Positions 16,644-25,790 of a stretch of 64,000 bases of DNA are shown piece after piece (positions within the stretch are counted from its first letter, which is position 1; every line of letters starts with the position of its first letter). Under the pieces are notes generated by a model. It made no database searches. It was not told where the DNA came from and saw only the letters and a list, made by a program, of their open reading frames with translations. Source of the stretch: an uncultured Roseovarius sp. (GTDB lineage Bacteria > Pseudomonadota > Alphaproteobacteria > Rhodobacterales > Rhodobacteraceae); the NCBI GenBank assembly GCA_947499555.1, contig CANMOU010000001.1, forward strand, positions 868,001-932,000. The letters run 5' to 3'. The position numbers and the translations under genes are program-made.

Positions 16644-18605
16644 ATGGCAGGGGCGTTTAAACACCTGTTCGAACCCTTGCAGATCCGGGGGCTGACCCTG
16701 CGCAACCGCATCTTTTCGACCGGACACATGGCGGTCATGCTCGATGACGGCAAAATCGCAGATGCCATGGTTGCCTATCACGCGGCCAAGGCCCGTGGTG
16801 GCGCGGCACTCACCATCATCGAGGCCGCGCGTGTTCACCCGTCAGGCATGAGCGGCAGACCAGCTATCCGCGCCTACGATCCTGATTGCGTACCAGGCTA
16901 TGCCAGGTTGGCGGTCGTGTGCCACGACGAGGGTTGCAAGGTTTTTGCCCAGCTCAGCCATCCGGGCCGGGAAATGACAATGGCAGCGGACGGCACCCAT
17001 GCAGTCGCCTACGCCCCCTCCGCCGTTCCGAACGAACGCTTCCATGTGATGCCGCGCGAGATGAGCCCAAAGTTGATTGCCGAGGTTGTGCAGGGATTTG
17101 AAATCTCAGCGTCCCACATGCGCGATGCGGGCCTTGACGGCGTCGAGATCGTGGCCTCTCATGGCTATCTTCTTGGTCAGTTCCTGAACCCGCGCGTGAA
17201 CCAGCGATCCGATGCGTACGGAGGCAACGCCGAGAACCGGATGCGCATTATTCACGAGGTGATTGCCGCTGTTCGCCGGGGTGCCGGGCCGGATTTGGTG
17301 ATTGGTATCCGGCTTTCAGGTGAGGAAAAGGATCACGATGGGGTCGATGCCAACGAGATGCTGCAAATGGCGCAAGCGTTCGCCGCAGACAGCGATCTTG
17401 ACTATCTGAACGTCACAGCCGGTACATCCGCTGGATTGGCCGGGTCGACGCATATTGTTCCATCCATGCGTTTTGAGGCCGGATACACCACAACCCTGTC
17501 AGCCGCGATCCGTGCGGTCACCGAAAAGCCGGTTTTCGTTGCGGGCCGCATCAACCAGCCCCAGATTGCCGAGAAGACCCTCGCAGACGGGGCGGCGGAT
17601 ATGTGCGGCATGACGCGCGCATTGATTTCGGACCCCGAAATGCCGCTCAAGGCGCAGGCGGGGGCGCTGGATGATATTCGCGCCTGCGTTGCCTGCAATC
17701 AGGCCTGCATTGGTCACATGCTGAACGCTTGCTCGATCTCCTGCATCCAGCACCCCGAAACCGGGCGCGAACTGACCTTCGGCACACGTGTCCCGGCAAA
17801 AACCCGGCGCAAGGTCATGGTTGTCGGCGGCGGGCCGGCTGGATTGAAAGCGGCGGCAGTCGGCGCCGAACGCGGCCATGACGTCACGCTATATGAGGCA
17901 CGCGCTCAGTTGGGTGGGCAAGTCAACCTTGCGCAACTCCTGCCGGGCCGCGCCGAGTTTGGCGGTGTGACAACCAACCTTGGTCGCGAAGCGCAGCGGG
18001 CGGGCGTCAAAATCCGGCTCAACACCGAAGTCACCCACGATTTGGTGCAGGATCTGTCCCCTGATGCGGTTGTTATCGCATCAGGCGCTTTGAGCCGCGA
18101 ACCTGATATCGAAGGTGCAGATGAGGCGCATGTTGTGTCGGCGTGGCAAGTGCTCGAGGGCCGCGCCAATGTTGGCGGGCGCGCGGTGATCGCTGACTGG
18201 CGCTGTGACTGGGTCGGCCTGGGTCTTGCAGAACGACTGGCCCGTGACGGCTGCCATGTTCGCCTTGCAGTCAACGGCATCGTTGCAGGGCAGACGATCC
18301 CGCAATACGCCCGCGACACCTGGCTTGGAGATCTGCATCGGCTTGGGGTCGAAATACTTCCGCACATGCGCCTTTATGGTATCGACCGTCAGGACGCCTA
18401 TTTCCAGCACACCCTAAGCGGAGAGCCGGTGATCCTGCATGAGGTCGACACGCTTGTCACTGCGCTTGGAACGCACTCGGTCACAGAGCTGGAAACCGGG
18501 CTGGAAGACTGGGGCGGAGAGACGCACATAATCGGCGACGCGCTTTGCCCCCGCACGGTCGAAGAAGCCGTACTTGAAGGCCTGAAAGTCGCCAGTCTAC
18601 TGTGA
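16644..18605 (+). CDS. NADH:flavin oxidoreductase (OYE / 2,4-dienoyl-CoA reductase-like, DgcA-like)
   Basis: A 653-residue protein with an N-terminal FMN barrel (LFEPLQIRGLTLRNRIF; VEIVASHGYLLGQFLNPRVN; SDAYGGNAENR), a 4Fe-4S motif CVACNQACIG with a further Cys in SISCIQHP, and a C-terminal dinucleotide-binding region (KVMVVGGGPAGLKAA). Homologues of this architecture demethylate dimethylglycine or stachydrine in other bacteria (DgcA type). The start lies 4 bases after the previous stop, so the two dehydrogenase-like genes are co-transcribed and may form two steps or two subunits. The precise substrate is unproven. A small partner gene follows after 7 bases. Confidence 0.85.
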   Translation: MAGAFKHLFEPLQIRGLTLRNRIFSTGHMAVMLDDGKIADAMVAYHAAKARGGAALTIIEAARVHPSGMSGRPAIRAYDPDCVPGYARLAVVCHDEGCKVFAQLSHPGREMTMAADGTHAVAYAPSAVPNERFHVMPREMSPKLIAEVVQGFEISASHMRDAGLDGVEIVASHGYLLGQFLNPRVNQRSDAYGGNAENRMRIIHEVIAAVRRGAGPDLVIGIRLSGEEKDHDGVDANEMLQMAQAFAADSDLDYLNVTAGTSAGLAGSTHIVPSMRFEAGYTTTLSAAIRAVTEKPVFVAGRINQPQIAEKTLADGAADMCGMTRALISDPEMPLKAQAGALDDIRACVACNQACIGHMLNACSISCIQHPETGRELTFGTRVPAKTRRKVMVVGGGPAGLKAAAVGAERGHDVTLYEARAQLGGQVNLAQLLPGRAEFGGVTTNLGREAQRAGVKIRLNTEVTHDLVQDLSPDAVVIASGALSREPDIEGADEAHVVSAWQVLEGRANVGGRAVIADWRCDWVGLGLAERLARDGCHVRLAVNGIVAGQTIPQYARDTWLGDLHRLGVEILPHMRLYGIDRQDAYFQHTLSGEPVILHEVDTLVTALGTHSVTELETGLEDWGGETHIIGDALCPRTVEEAVLEGLKVASLL

Positions 18606-18612
18606 GGGCGAG

Positions 18613-18963
18613 ATGATACACATGCTGTCCAGTTTTGATCTTAAGCCCGGTGAGGACTGGGATGTCTTTTTGCAGGACTACGAGACGTTCCTTGCCGACC
18701 TGCGAGAGGCGGACCTGATTGTGGACGCAGGGCCACTGGGCCGTCGCGTGGAAAATACGCCCATGGATACGGATATAGGCCGCAACCAGAGATTCTACTC
18801 CGTCATGCAGTTTCGTGATCGCAGCCAGCTTGATGCGGCATATGCTCATATCGAGGCCCGCAGCCGGCCAGGCACGACAACACATCTCAGGATGCATCGC
18901 AGACTGACCAACTCTGTCTTTCTGTGTTGGGAAGACGCCGATGCGGGACCAGACAAGGGCTGA
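18613..18963 (+). CDS. small conserved protein accompanying the amine oxidoreductases (DUF6614-like)
   Basis: A 116-residue protein starting MIHMLSSFDLKPGED. The pattern of alternating strands and helices (SSFDLKPGED, RFYSVMQFRDRSQLDAAYAHIEA) looks like a dimeric ferredoxin-like fold, as in stress-responsive alpha-beta barrel and monooxygenase-like proteins. From memory it fits the DUF6614 family. It lies 7 bases after the oxidoreductase gene and ends just before a strong terminator, so it is the last gene of that operon. Its role is unknown; an accessory or substrate-handling function is only a guess. Confidence 0.75.
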   Translation: MIHMLSSFDLKPGEDWDVFLQDYETFLADLREADLIVDAGPLGRRVENTPMDTDIGRNQRFYSVMQFRDRSQLDAAYAHIEARSRPGTTTHLRMHRRLTNSVFLCWEDADAGPDKG

Positions 18964-18996
18964 CCGAACATCTGTGTTTTGAGCAATCCAAGAAGC

Positions 18997-19037
18997 GGCC
19001 ATGGCCCCAAGAGCATCGGGGCCATGGCCTTTGTTTT
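18997..19037 (+). terminator. strong terminator closing the amine-oxidoreductase operon
   Basis: A perfect 12-bp stem (GGCCATGGCCCC, 18997-19008, with 19018-19029) with a 9-base loop is followed by TTTGTTTT. It separates the rightward operon from the convergent EF-Tu gene. Confidence 0.9.
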
Positions 19038-19044
19038 CAGGCTT

Positions 19045-20232
19045 TCAGTTCGCAACCTCGGTCACGATGCCCGCGCCGACGGTCTTGCCGCCTTCGCGCA
19101 AGGCAAAGCGAATGCCTTTCTCGATCCCCACAGGCTTGTGCAGGACAAAGCCAACCTCGGCCTGCGCCCCCGGCATCACCGGCAGATCATCAGTGACGTC
19201 GATCACACCGGTGATATCGGTCACACCGAAGAAGAACTGCGGGCTGTAGCCGGTTGAAAACGCCGTATGACGTCCCCCTTCTTCAGCGGTCAGCACGAAG
19301 ATCTCCGCCCGGCCCTTCTGGAAGGGCTGGATGACACCCGGTGCGCTAAGGATCTGGCCACGCTGGACCTCATCGCGCTTCAGACCACGCAGAAGCAGAC
19401 CGACATTCATGCCCGCCCGTGCTTCGGCCACGTCCTTGCGGAAAGCCTGCGTGCCGGTCACGACAAGCTCTGCGCCGTCATTGGACAGGCCGATCACTTC
19501 GACCGGCTGACCAACCTTGATTACACCGCGCTCGACCCGACCTGATACAACGGTGCCGCGGCCCGGAATGGTGTGCACGCCTTCAATCGGCATCATGAAC
19601 GGACTGTCGTAATCCCGCACAGGGTTGGGAAAGTGACGATCCATCGCATCCACCAGATCTTTGACGCAAGCCACTTCCGGCGCATCAAGATCACCGCGCA
19701 GAGCCGCATCAAGCGCCTGCAAGGCGGACCCGAAGATGAAGGGGGTGTTTTCATACCCCTGCGCCTCCAGAAGCGCGCCGGTTTCCAGCTCGATCAATTC
19801 AGCCATTTCAACCCGTTCGGCATCCGAAAGCATGTCCATCTTGTTGACGAAGACAACCATGTTGGCGACGTTCACCTGACGCGCGAGCAAAATATGCTCG
19901 ATCGTTTGCTTGGCCGCACCTTCGGTGCCGTCGATCAACAGGATTGCTCCGTCCATCTGGGACGCGCCGGTGATCATGTTCTTCACGTAATCGGCGTGCC
20001 CCGGACAGTCGATATGCGCATAGGTTCGCGTCTCGGACTCGTACTCGACATGGCTGGTATTGATCGTGATCCCACGGGCCTTTTCCTCGGGCGCTTTGTC
20101 GATCTGGTCGAAAGACAAAGCCTGACCGCCCAGGCGCGCGGCCTGGATCTGCGTCAGCGCAGAGGTCAAAGTGGTTTTGCCGTGGTCAACGTGACCGATG
20201 GTGCCCACATTCACGTTCAGTTTCATAGCCAT
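19045..20232 (-). CDS. tuf: divergent, stand-alone elongation factor Tu
   Basis: A 395-residue EF-Tu, delivering aminoacyl-tRNA to the ribosome. G1 [10 protein letters not shown]2 ARGITI, G3 DCPGHADY, G4 NKMD and G5 GSALQA are all present, as are the tRNA-domain motifs [13 protein letters not shown] and [19 protein letters not shown]. It differs from usual alphaproteobacterial EF-Tu: it begins [11 protein letters not shown] instead of the KxKFERxKPH leader, has an altered segment around [19 protein letters not shown] for NKVD, and many substitutions in domains 2 and 3. It is not next to rpsG-fusA, tRNA-Trp or secE-nusG, where the housekeeping copies are found. ATG at 20232 follows GGAG by 7 bases. 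It is probably a specialised paralogue, with the normal tuf elsewhere in the genome. Confidence 0.9.
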   Translation of the reverse strand: MAMKLNVNVGTIGHVDHGKTTLTSALTQIQAARLGGQALSFDQIDKAPEEKARGITINTSHVEYESETRTYAHIDCPGHADYVKNMITGASQMDGAILLIDGTEGAAKQTIEHILLARQVNVANMVVFVNKMDMLSDAERVEMAELIELETGALLEAQGYENTPFIFGSALQALDAALRGDLDAPEVACVKDLVDAMDRHFPNPVRDYDSPFMMPIEGVHTIPGRGTVVSGRVERGVIKVGQPVEVIGLSNDGAELVVTGTQAFRKDVAEARAGMNVGLLLRGLKRDEVQRGQILSAPGVIQPFQKGRAEIFVLTAEEGGRHTAFSTGYSPQFFFGVTDITGVIDVTDDLPVMPGAQAEVGFVLHKPVGIEKGIRFALREGGKTVGAGIVTEVAN

Positions 20233-20361
20233 CTTACTTCTCCTTTGGTCTATGAGCGCCGCCCCATACACGCTGGCCAAGCGCATATGAGACGGCCATT
20301 GGCATTGGCGCGCCAATCTCGGATCGAACCCTCTGCGGATGGCATAAGGCCCGAAATAGAA

Positions 20362-20390
20362 AACCCCGGAGGCAACGGCCATCCGGGGTT
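20362..20390 (-). terminator. terminator between the small peptide gene and tuf
   Basis: A 9-bp stem (AACCCCGGA, 20362-20370, with 20382-20390) with an 11-base loop. On the minus strand it is followed by TTCTATTT. It lies 56 bases after the stop of the 27-residue peptide gene and 130 bases before the tuf start, so it would end or attenuate transcription entering tuf. Confidence 0.75.
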
Positions 20391-20445
20391 TCCTTGCGGA
20401 CCCAAGCGGAGGCCATCGCCTCCGGAATTCTCGTTCAGAGGCGGT

Positions 20446-20529
20446 TTACATGTCCCATGACGCAACTGCAGACGCAGCAGCGGCAGCTGATGCGATAGGC
20501 AGGTTCAGGTTTGCAAAAACCGGTTTCAT
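20446..20529 (-). CDS. 27-residue Ala-rich peptide, unknown
   Basis: A very small gene reading MKPVFANLNLPIAS, then an alanine-rich stretch, ending VASWDM. ATG at 20529 follows CAGAGGA by about 8 bases; an ATG three codons earlier has its binding site too close. The stop is followed 56 bases later by a clear terminator on the same strand, so it makes a complete tiny transcription unit upstream of tuf. Residues 14-24 are small and hydrophobic but too few for a firm membrane span. It could be a regulatory leader, a secreted peptide or a chance frame. Confidence 0.5.
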   Translation of the reverse strand: MKPVFANLNLPIASAAAAASAVASWDM

Positions 20530-20700
20530 GACGGTCATCCTCTGAGTTAAGCGGCTTACTTAGTCGCACGTACTGCGTAATGCAAGGTTTACATCACCAG
20601 GCTCTGCAATGGGCGACGCCTTGGCGAAGAACCAACAAATGCAGTTTCAGTCAATGACGTCACTGCCGCGCAGCAGGAAAAAAGCATCAGGAAATTTAGA

Positions 20701-20790
20701 TGGCGGAGAGACAGGGATTCGAACCCTGGAGACGGTTTCCCGCCTACACGCGTTCCAGGCGTGCGCCTTCGACCACTCGGCCACCTCTCC
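20701..20790 (-). tRNA. tRNA-Ser (anticodon GGA)
   Basis: The minus strand folds as a type II tRNA: acceptor stem GGAGAGG pairing near 20790 and 20705, D-arm GCCGAGTGG, anticodon stem CACGC/GCGTG with loop CTGGAAC (anticodon GGA, reading UCC and UCU), a long variable arm, T-arm GGGTTCGAATCCC and an encoded 3' CCA (20701-20703). Confidence 0.95.
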
Positions 20791-20893
20791 GGTGTGCCCT
20801 CTCTATCGTCGGGTGTGCGCGCAATTCAAGTGGATTTTCTCAGTCCGGCTTTAGATTTGCCAGATATCCGGGCGTGGCCCCAGATCGCAGAGA

Positions 20894-21505
20894 TCATTTG
20901 CCTGCCTCCATCGCCTCGAGGACTTCATCAAGGCTGCGAACAGCGCCGTGCTGCAGATACTCAACCGCCCGGAGCGATGCCTGATGCGCCTCAAGGCTGG
21001 AACCTGCCACGCAGTCTTCGATCACGCGGGCAAAGTAGTCTCCCTGATGGGCATCCACGAAGGTGTAGTGCACACAGACATCAGTCAGGCCACCCACCAG
21101 GATCAGTGTCTCAGCCTTTAGTCCCCGCAACAGGATTTCCAGATCAGTGCCGTAAAAGGCAGAATACCGGCGTTTCTGAATCTTGTAGTCGTCCGGACGG
21201 ATACCCAGTTCTTCGACCGCCAAGTCTGTCAGCGGGTTGTTGTCGAGACAATGTACAGCTTCATCGCCATCGGTCTCACGCCCCATATCCACTAGATCGG
21301 CCCGGTGGATTTCCTGAATGAAGATCACCGGAATGCCGACCTCACGCGCCTTATCAATCGCGATGCGCGCGCGCTGCATCCGGTCTGCGTAATCCGGCAT
21401 GTGGGCAATGGCGCGTTCGTCATCTGACAAAGGCGCAAATGTCGATTTCTGGATATCAATGACGATCAGCGCTGCACGGCCTTCGATCAGGTTTCGCTTT
21501 GCCAT
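20894..21505 (-). CDS. isochorismatase-like cysteine hydrolase
   Basis: A 203-residue isochorismatase-family hydrolase, a family including nicotinamidase, N-carbamoylsarcosine amidase and ureidoacrylate hydrolase. The catalytic triad is visible as Asp in LIVIDIQ (about residue 17), Lys in IQKRRYSAFYGT (about 110) and Cys in LVGGLTDVCVHYT (about 144), with the usual cis-peptide segment before the Cys. It is the last gene of a long leftward run, 23 bases after the AlaX-type gene. Substrate unknown. A carbamoylsarcosine-type activity would fit the amine genes to the left, but nothing in the sequence selects it. Confidence 0.83.
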   Translation of the reverse strand: MAKRNLIEGRAALIVIDIQKSTFAPLSDDERAIAHMPDYADRMQRARIAIDKAREVGIPVIFIQEIHRADLVDMGRETDGDEAVHCLDNNPLTDLAVEELGIRPDDYKIQKRRYSAFYGTDLEILLRGLKAETLILVGGLTDVCVHYTFVDAHQGDYFARVIEDCVAGSSLEAHQASLRAVEYLQHGAVRSLDEVLEAMEAGK

Positions 21506-21528
21506 AAATTTCTCGTCCCACCTTGCCG

Positions 21529-22248
21529 TCAGCTGTCCAGATGCAAGTAGACGCGCCGGTTCTGGCGGCCCTTCTTTTCGATCTTGCCGATCCGTAGTTT
21601 ACCGATTTCACCAGTGCGCGCCACATGGGTGCCACCACATGGCTGCAGATCGACCTGCGCGTCGCCCTCGCCGATACGCACAAGCCGCACCTGCCCTTCG
21701 CCCATGGGTGGCTGAACCGACATTGTCTTCACCAGTCCGGGATTGGCCCGCAATTCCGCATCGCTGATCCAGGTCTCTGTGACCGGCAGGTTCAGAGCCA
21801 CCAACGCGTTCAGCATTTCCTCAAGTTCCGTCTTGTCCTCGGGGGGCTCGGCCATGTCGAAATCAAGCCGTCCCTTTTCAGTGCCGATCGATCCACCTGT
21901 CACCGGCAGCGGCAAGACGACGGACAGAAGATGCAAGGCGGTGTGCACACGCATGTGCCTGTAGCGGCGATCCCAGTCGAGATGTTGTTCCACAACCGCG
22001 CCGACCGGCGGCAGCGGCTGCGGCTCGGCCGGGATCAGCGCGATCTGCCAGGCGTCAAGCTTGACCGCGGTCGCGATTTCCAGCCGGGCGTCTGCCCAGG
22101 CGATAAAGCCGTTGTCACCGGGCTGTCCGCCGCTTGTTGCGTAAAAGAGCGACTTGTCGACAACAATGCCACCTTCAGGCGTGTGCGCCGTTACCGTCCC
22201 CAGCCCATCCCGCTGATAGGCGTCATCGAGAAAGAGACGGTCGGTCAT
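21529..22248 (-). CDS. AlaX-type alanyl-tRNA editing protein
   Basis: A 239-residue homologue of the editing domain of alanyl-tRNA synthetase, which removes serine or glycine wrongly attached to tRNA-Ala. Zinc-binding residues are seen as HTALH (about residues 101-105) and CGGTH (about 205-209). The N-terminal beta-barrel part (FYATSGGQPGD) makes it an AlaX-M-like form. It overlaps the mechanosensitive channel gene by 4 bp (ATGA), so translation is coupled. Confidence 0.88.
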   Translation of the reverse strand: MTDRLFLDDAYQRDGLGTVTAHTPEGGIVVDKSLFYATSGGQPGDNGFIAWADARLEIATAVKLDAWQIALIPAEPQPLPPVGAVVEQHLDWDRRYRHMRVHTALHLLSVVLPLPVTGGSIGTEKGRLDFDMAEPPEDKTELEEMLNALVALNLPVTETWISDAELRANPGLVKTMSVQPPMGEGQVRLVRIGEGDAQVDLQPCGGTHVARTGEIGKLRIGKIEKKGRQNRRVYLHLDS

Positions 22249-24707
22249 CGCCCGTCCCCATCCCCGGCGTCTTCGCCGCCCTTGCCGGTTTCGACCTCGC
22301 TATCCTCCTTGGGCGTGTCTGCGGGCATCGGCAATGCATCCTTGCTCTGCGGGCCTGCGCCGGGCCGCCCGCGGCCAACCAAAGCTTCCGGATTGCGAAT
22401 CCAGATATCGCTTTGCGCGAAGGGCACTTCGATACCGTCTTCCTCAAACCGGCGCGCAATCTCGTGGTTCAGCTCCGAATGCACGACCATGACGTAGTTC
22501 ACGTCTCTGAGAATCGCGCGGATCTCGAAATCCAGAGAGGAGGCCCCAAAGGATCGGAACAGGACCACCGGCGGCGGGTTCATCAGCACCAGCGGATGGT
22601 TATTGGCAACCTCTTGCAGGATGCTCTCGACCTGTTTGGTATCCGTACCATAGGCCACACCCACCGGGACGATAACCCGGCCAACGGTGTTTCCTCTTGT
22701 GTAGTTCGTCACCCGTCCGCTGACGAGATCGGAATTGGGCACAATAACATCAGAGCGATCAAAGGTCTGGATGATGGTCGAGCGCACCGAGATGTCCTGC
22801 ACCGTGCCATGGACACCGCCCACCTCGATCCAGTCGCCTTCCGAGATCGGGCGCTCGATCAGCAGGATGATGCCCGAGACAAAGTTCGAGACGATATTCT
22901 GCAGGCCAAAACCGATGCCAACCGACAGCGCACCGGCGACAATCGCGATGGAACTCAGATCAAGACCCGCGCTGGTAATCGCGATGATGGCCGCAAGGAA
23001 AATCCCGATGTAGCCTACCCCTGAGACAATCGCGTTGCGACCGCCGGGATCAATCTTTGTTTTGGGCAGGATGGTGTTCTTGAGTGCTCCCTGCACCATC
23101 CGCGTCGCCACATAGCCCAAGACGAAGACAAGCGCGAAAGTCAGGAAGATCGTCGGCGAGATGCGAACGCCGCCAACGCTGATCCCATTCAGGATCTGCG
23201 TCCAAAGCTCGGTCAGATCGGCAACGCGCGCGCCCCAGATAAGCGCAAAGATCGGCAGGGACAGCAAGACCAGCAGGAACCCGATCAGAATGGGGATCAG
23301 CGACTCCGCCGCGCCGTCACGATTGCCGGTGATGAGCACATAGACCTCGACCACCAGGCGCTGCAGCACAAGCAACACGGCCAGCAACTCCAGCGACGCC
23401 AGCGACGGCAGCAGAAGCCATTCAGCGAGATGAAAATAGCCAATCGCCGCCAGAAGCGGCGCCAGAAATGACAGCACGACAAGCCCGATGGCGAGAAGCC
23501 GGATCAATGTTGTGCGATAATTCTCTTCGCCGTCGCCTTCGGTCGAGTTTCGGACATGCGCCCGCAGCAGATTGGCCAGCCGCCAAAGCAGTAACCCGGC
23601 AACCACGAGGACCGGGAAGATCGCAACATTCTTGGCCGCCGTGGACCAGTTGGAAATGTCGGCCACGTCTCCAAGAAAAACGGCTGCGGCCGCCACAAGA
23701 CCAAGGCTTGCCCCATAAAGACGCCCGCGCGAACGCTGTGTGCGGTCCAGAACAAGCGGCAAAGTGCGCGCCTCATCTGCCGGAAAAACCCGTGTCGCAA
23801 GCCAGCGCGCCAGCAAGAAGGCAAAGGCCGCTGGCACGAATGCCGCCAGTATCTGATCGCCACGCAAGCCAACTAGGCCCGTGGTGACGATCGCCTCCAC
23901 CAGAAGCAGGATACCGACAAAGGGAAGAACAAGACTGCCAAGCGAAGCGACAAAGCCTGCAATCCAAAGCCCCGCGCCAGGGTCCTCACCCAGCACACGA
24001 TTGGTGATCCGTCGGCTCCAGACCCGCCCCCGGAACACTAGCACGAGCCCCAGAAGCGCCAGAACCGCGACAACCGGCATAGTCCGGCGGGTTTCTTCAG
24101 CCTGCACCGGATTGGCCCAGGCGCTTTTCATTTCCGACGAGACCTGCGTCAGGGTCTCTGGCAGGACTGCCAGCCCTGCGGCCCAATGCACGGGATTCAG
24201 AGGCGAAGGCCCGAATTGCAGAAGCTCTTCGGCCTGTCGCTCCCGGATGATCTTGTCGATGCCCTGAATAAGCCCGTCGGCGCGGCTGAACGCTAGTTCC
24301 GCGCGCAGGACTGGCGCATTCAACCGGTCAAGCCGCTCTTGCAGAAATTGCCTGTTGGCGACGACGTCCTTTGGTTCTTCGCCACTTTCCGGCACCGGGC
24401 CAAGATCGCTGATCTGGCGGCGCACGGTGGCCAGCGCATTGCTGTTAATGCCTTGCGCTGCGAGAAAACGTTGCCGCCATTCCACAAGGTCCTCGCGCAA
24501 CGCCTCCAGGGCGTTGGTCGATGCCCTCGCTGCCTCAATGGCTTCATCGGCACGGTCCGCCGTCCGGATCCACGCCTCGTAGTCCGGCTCAGCCGCCGAA
24601 ATTTCCGATGACTGGGCAAAAGCCGGAGCCGAACCCTGCAAGAGCGGTGCCGCCCCGCACAGGGCGAGCGCGAAAATCAGTACAAGCCGCGAAAGAATGC
24701 GGATCAT
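22245..24707 (-). CDS. large MscS-family mechanosensitive channel (DUF3772 type)
   Basis: An 820-residue mechanosensitive ion channel. A signal peptide ends near AFAQSS (about residue 32); a long periplasmic helical region follows (DUF3772-like, about 35-190), then about nine to ten membrane helices, then the conserved MscS core with the pore helix rich in Gly/Ala (VAGALSVGIGFGLQNIVSNF) and the cytoplasmic beta domain (GDWIEVGGVHGTVQDISVRSTII). It releases solutes upon osmotic downshock. Its start overlaps the cysK stop by ATGA (24704-24707), and its own stop overlaps the AlaX start. The proline- and glycine-rich tail is disordered. Confidence 0.9.
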   Translation of the reverse strand: MIRILSRLVLIFALALCGAAPLLQGSAPAFAQSSEISAAEPDYEAWIRTADRADEAIEAARASTNALEALREDLVEWRQRFLAAQGINSNALATVRRQISDLGPVPESGEEPKDVVANRQFLQERLDRLNAPVLRAELAFSRADGLIQGIDKIIRERQAEELLQFGPSPLNPVHWAAGLAVLPETLTQVSSEMKSAWANPVQAEETRRTMPVVAVLALLGLVLVFRGRVWSRRITNRVLGEDPGAGLWIAGFVASLGSLVLPFVGILLLVEAIVTTGLVGLRGDQILAAFVPAAFAFLLARWLATRVFPADEARTLPLVLDRTQRSRGRLYGASLGLVAAAAVFLGDVADISNWSTAAKNVAIFPVLVVAGLLLWRLANLLRAHVRNSTEGDGEENYRTTLIRLLAIGLVVLSFLAPLLAAIGYFHLAEWLLLPSLASLELLAVLLVLQRLVVEVYVLITGNRDGAAESLIPILIGFLLVLLSLPIFALIWGARVADLTELWTQILNGISVGGVRISPTIFLTFALVFVLGYVATRMVQGALKNTILPKTKIDPGGRNAIVSGVGYIGIFLAAIIAITSAGLDLSSIAIVAGALSVGIGFGLQNIVSNFVSGIILLIERPISEGDWIEVGGVHGTVQDISVRSTIIQTFDRSDVIVPNSDLVSGRVTNYTRGNTVGRVIVPVGVAYGTDTKQVESILQEVANNHPLVLMNPPPVVLFRSFGASSLDFEIRAILRDVNYVMVVHSELNHEIARRFEEDGIEVPFAQSDIWIRNPEALVGRGRPGAGPQSKDALPMPADTPKEDSEVETGKGGEDAGDGDGR

Positions 24708-25735
24708 TCTACAAAGACCCCCGGGATGCTTTGTGGTGCCTGCGTCATCCATTTCGCGACGGGCAAGTCTTTCTCGCGCAGGAAGTCAGGGTTGAAGAGC
24801 TTGGATTGATAGCGCGTTCCGTAGTCACAAAGGATCGTTACAATCGTATGCCCCGGTCCCATTTCCTTGGCCATTCGGATCGCACCCGCAATGTTGACAC
24901 CGGTGGAGGCCCCCATGATCAGCCCTTCATGCTCCAGCAGGTCAAAGACAATCGGCAAAGCTTCTTTATCGGTGATCTGATAGGCAAAATCTGGCGTCAG
25001 ACCTTCAAGGTTGGCAGTCACACGCACCTGCCCGATACCTTCGGCGATAGAGCCACCTTCGGCCTCCAACTCGCCTTTCGTGAACCAGGAGAAAAGCTTG
25101 GCCCCCATGGGATCGGCAAGACCGATCTTGACGCCTTTCGACTGCAGCGCCATCGCGACACCGGTCAACGTCCCGCCTGAGCCACAAGCACAGATAAACC
25201 CGTCAACCTTGCCGCCTGTCTGTTCCCAGATTTCGGGGCCTGTGGTCTCAATATGGGCCTGCCGGTTGGCGACATTGTCAAACTGATTGGCCCAGACAAC
25301 GCCATTGGGCGCTTTTTCGGCCAGCTTTTCTGCCAGACGGCGCGAATAATGCACAAAGTTGTTCTGGTTTGCATAAGGCGCCGCGGGCACCTGAACAAGT
25401 TCCGCCCCTGCCAGACGCAGCATGTCCTTCTTTTCCTCACTTTGCGTCTCGGGAATGACGATCACCGTCTTGAATCCCATTGACGCTCCGACAACAGCCA
25501 GGCCAATGCCGGTATTGCCTGCGGTGCCTTCCACGATGGTGCCACCGGGTTTAAGATCGCCACGCGCGATGGCATCGCGAATGATGAAAAGTGCCGCACG
25601 ATCCTTGACGGACTGACCGGGGTTCATGAATTCGGCCTTACCGTAAATCTCGCAGCCGGTTTCCTCGCTGGCTTGCCGCAGGCGGATCAAAGGGGTGTTC
25701 CCGACAGCATCGGCGAGATCCTTGGCAATGCGCAT
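24704..25735 (-). CDS. cysK: cysteine synthase (CysK, O-acetylserine sulfhydrylase)
   Basis: A 343-residue fold-type II PLP enzyme. The PLP lysine is in NPGQSVKDRAA (about residue 44), the substrate loop is EGTAGNTGIGLA, and the phosphate-binding loop is CGSGGTLTG. It makes cysteine from O-acetylserine and sulfide. In Rhodobacter sphaeroides cysK lies with trgAB and contributes to tellurite resistance; here trgB ends 55 bases upstream, the same arrangement. AAGGAG lies 9 bases before the ATG. The channel gene overlaps its stop. Confidence 0.9.
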   Translation of the reverse strand: MRIAKDLADAVGNTPLIRLRQASEETGCEIYGKAEFMNPGQSVKDRAALFIIRDAIARGDLKPGGTIVEGTAGNTGIGLAVVGASMGFKTVIVIPETQSEEKKDMLRLAGAELVQVPAAPYANQNNFVHYSRRLAEKLAEKAPNGVVWANQFDNVANRQAHIETTGPEIWEQTGGKVDGFICACGSGGTLTGVAMALQSKGVKIGLADPMGAKLFSWFTKGELEAEGGSIAEGIGQVRVTANLEGLTPDFAYQITDKEALPIVFDLLEHEGLIMGASTGVNIAGAIRMAKEMGPGHTIVTILCDYGTRYQSKLFNPDFLREKDLPVAKWMTQAPQSIPGVFVE

Positions 25736-25790
25736 TTCTGAGGCTCCTTGTCAGTGCTGCGCCCAGACTTAGAGCCTCTGAAGGGCTAAC

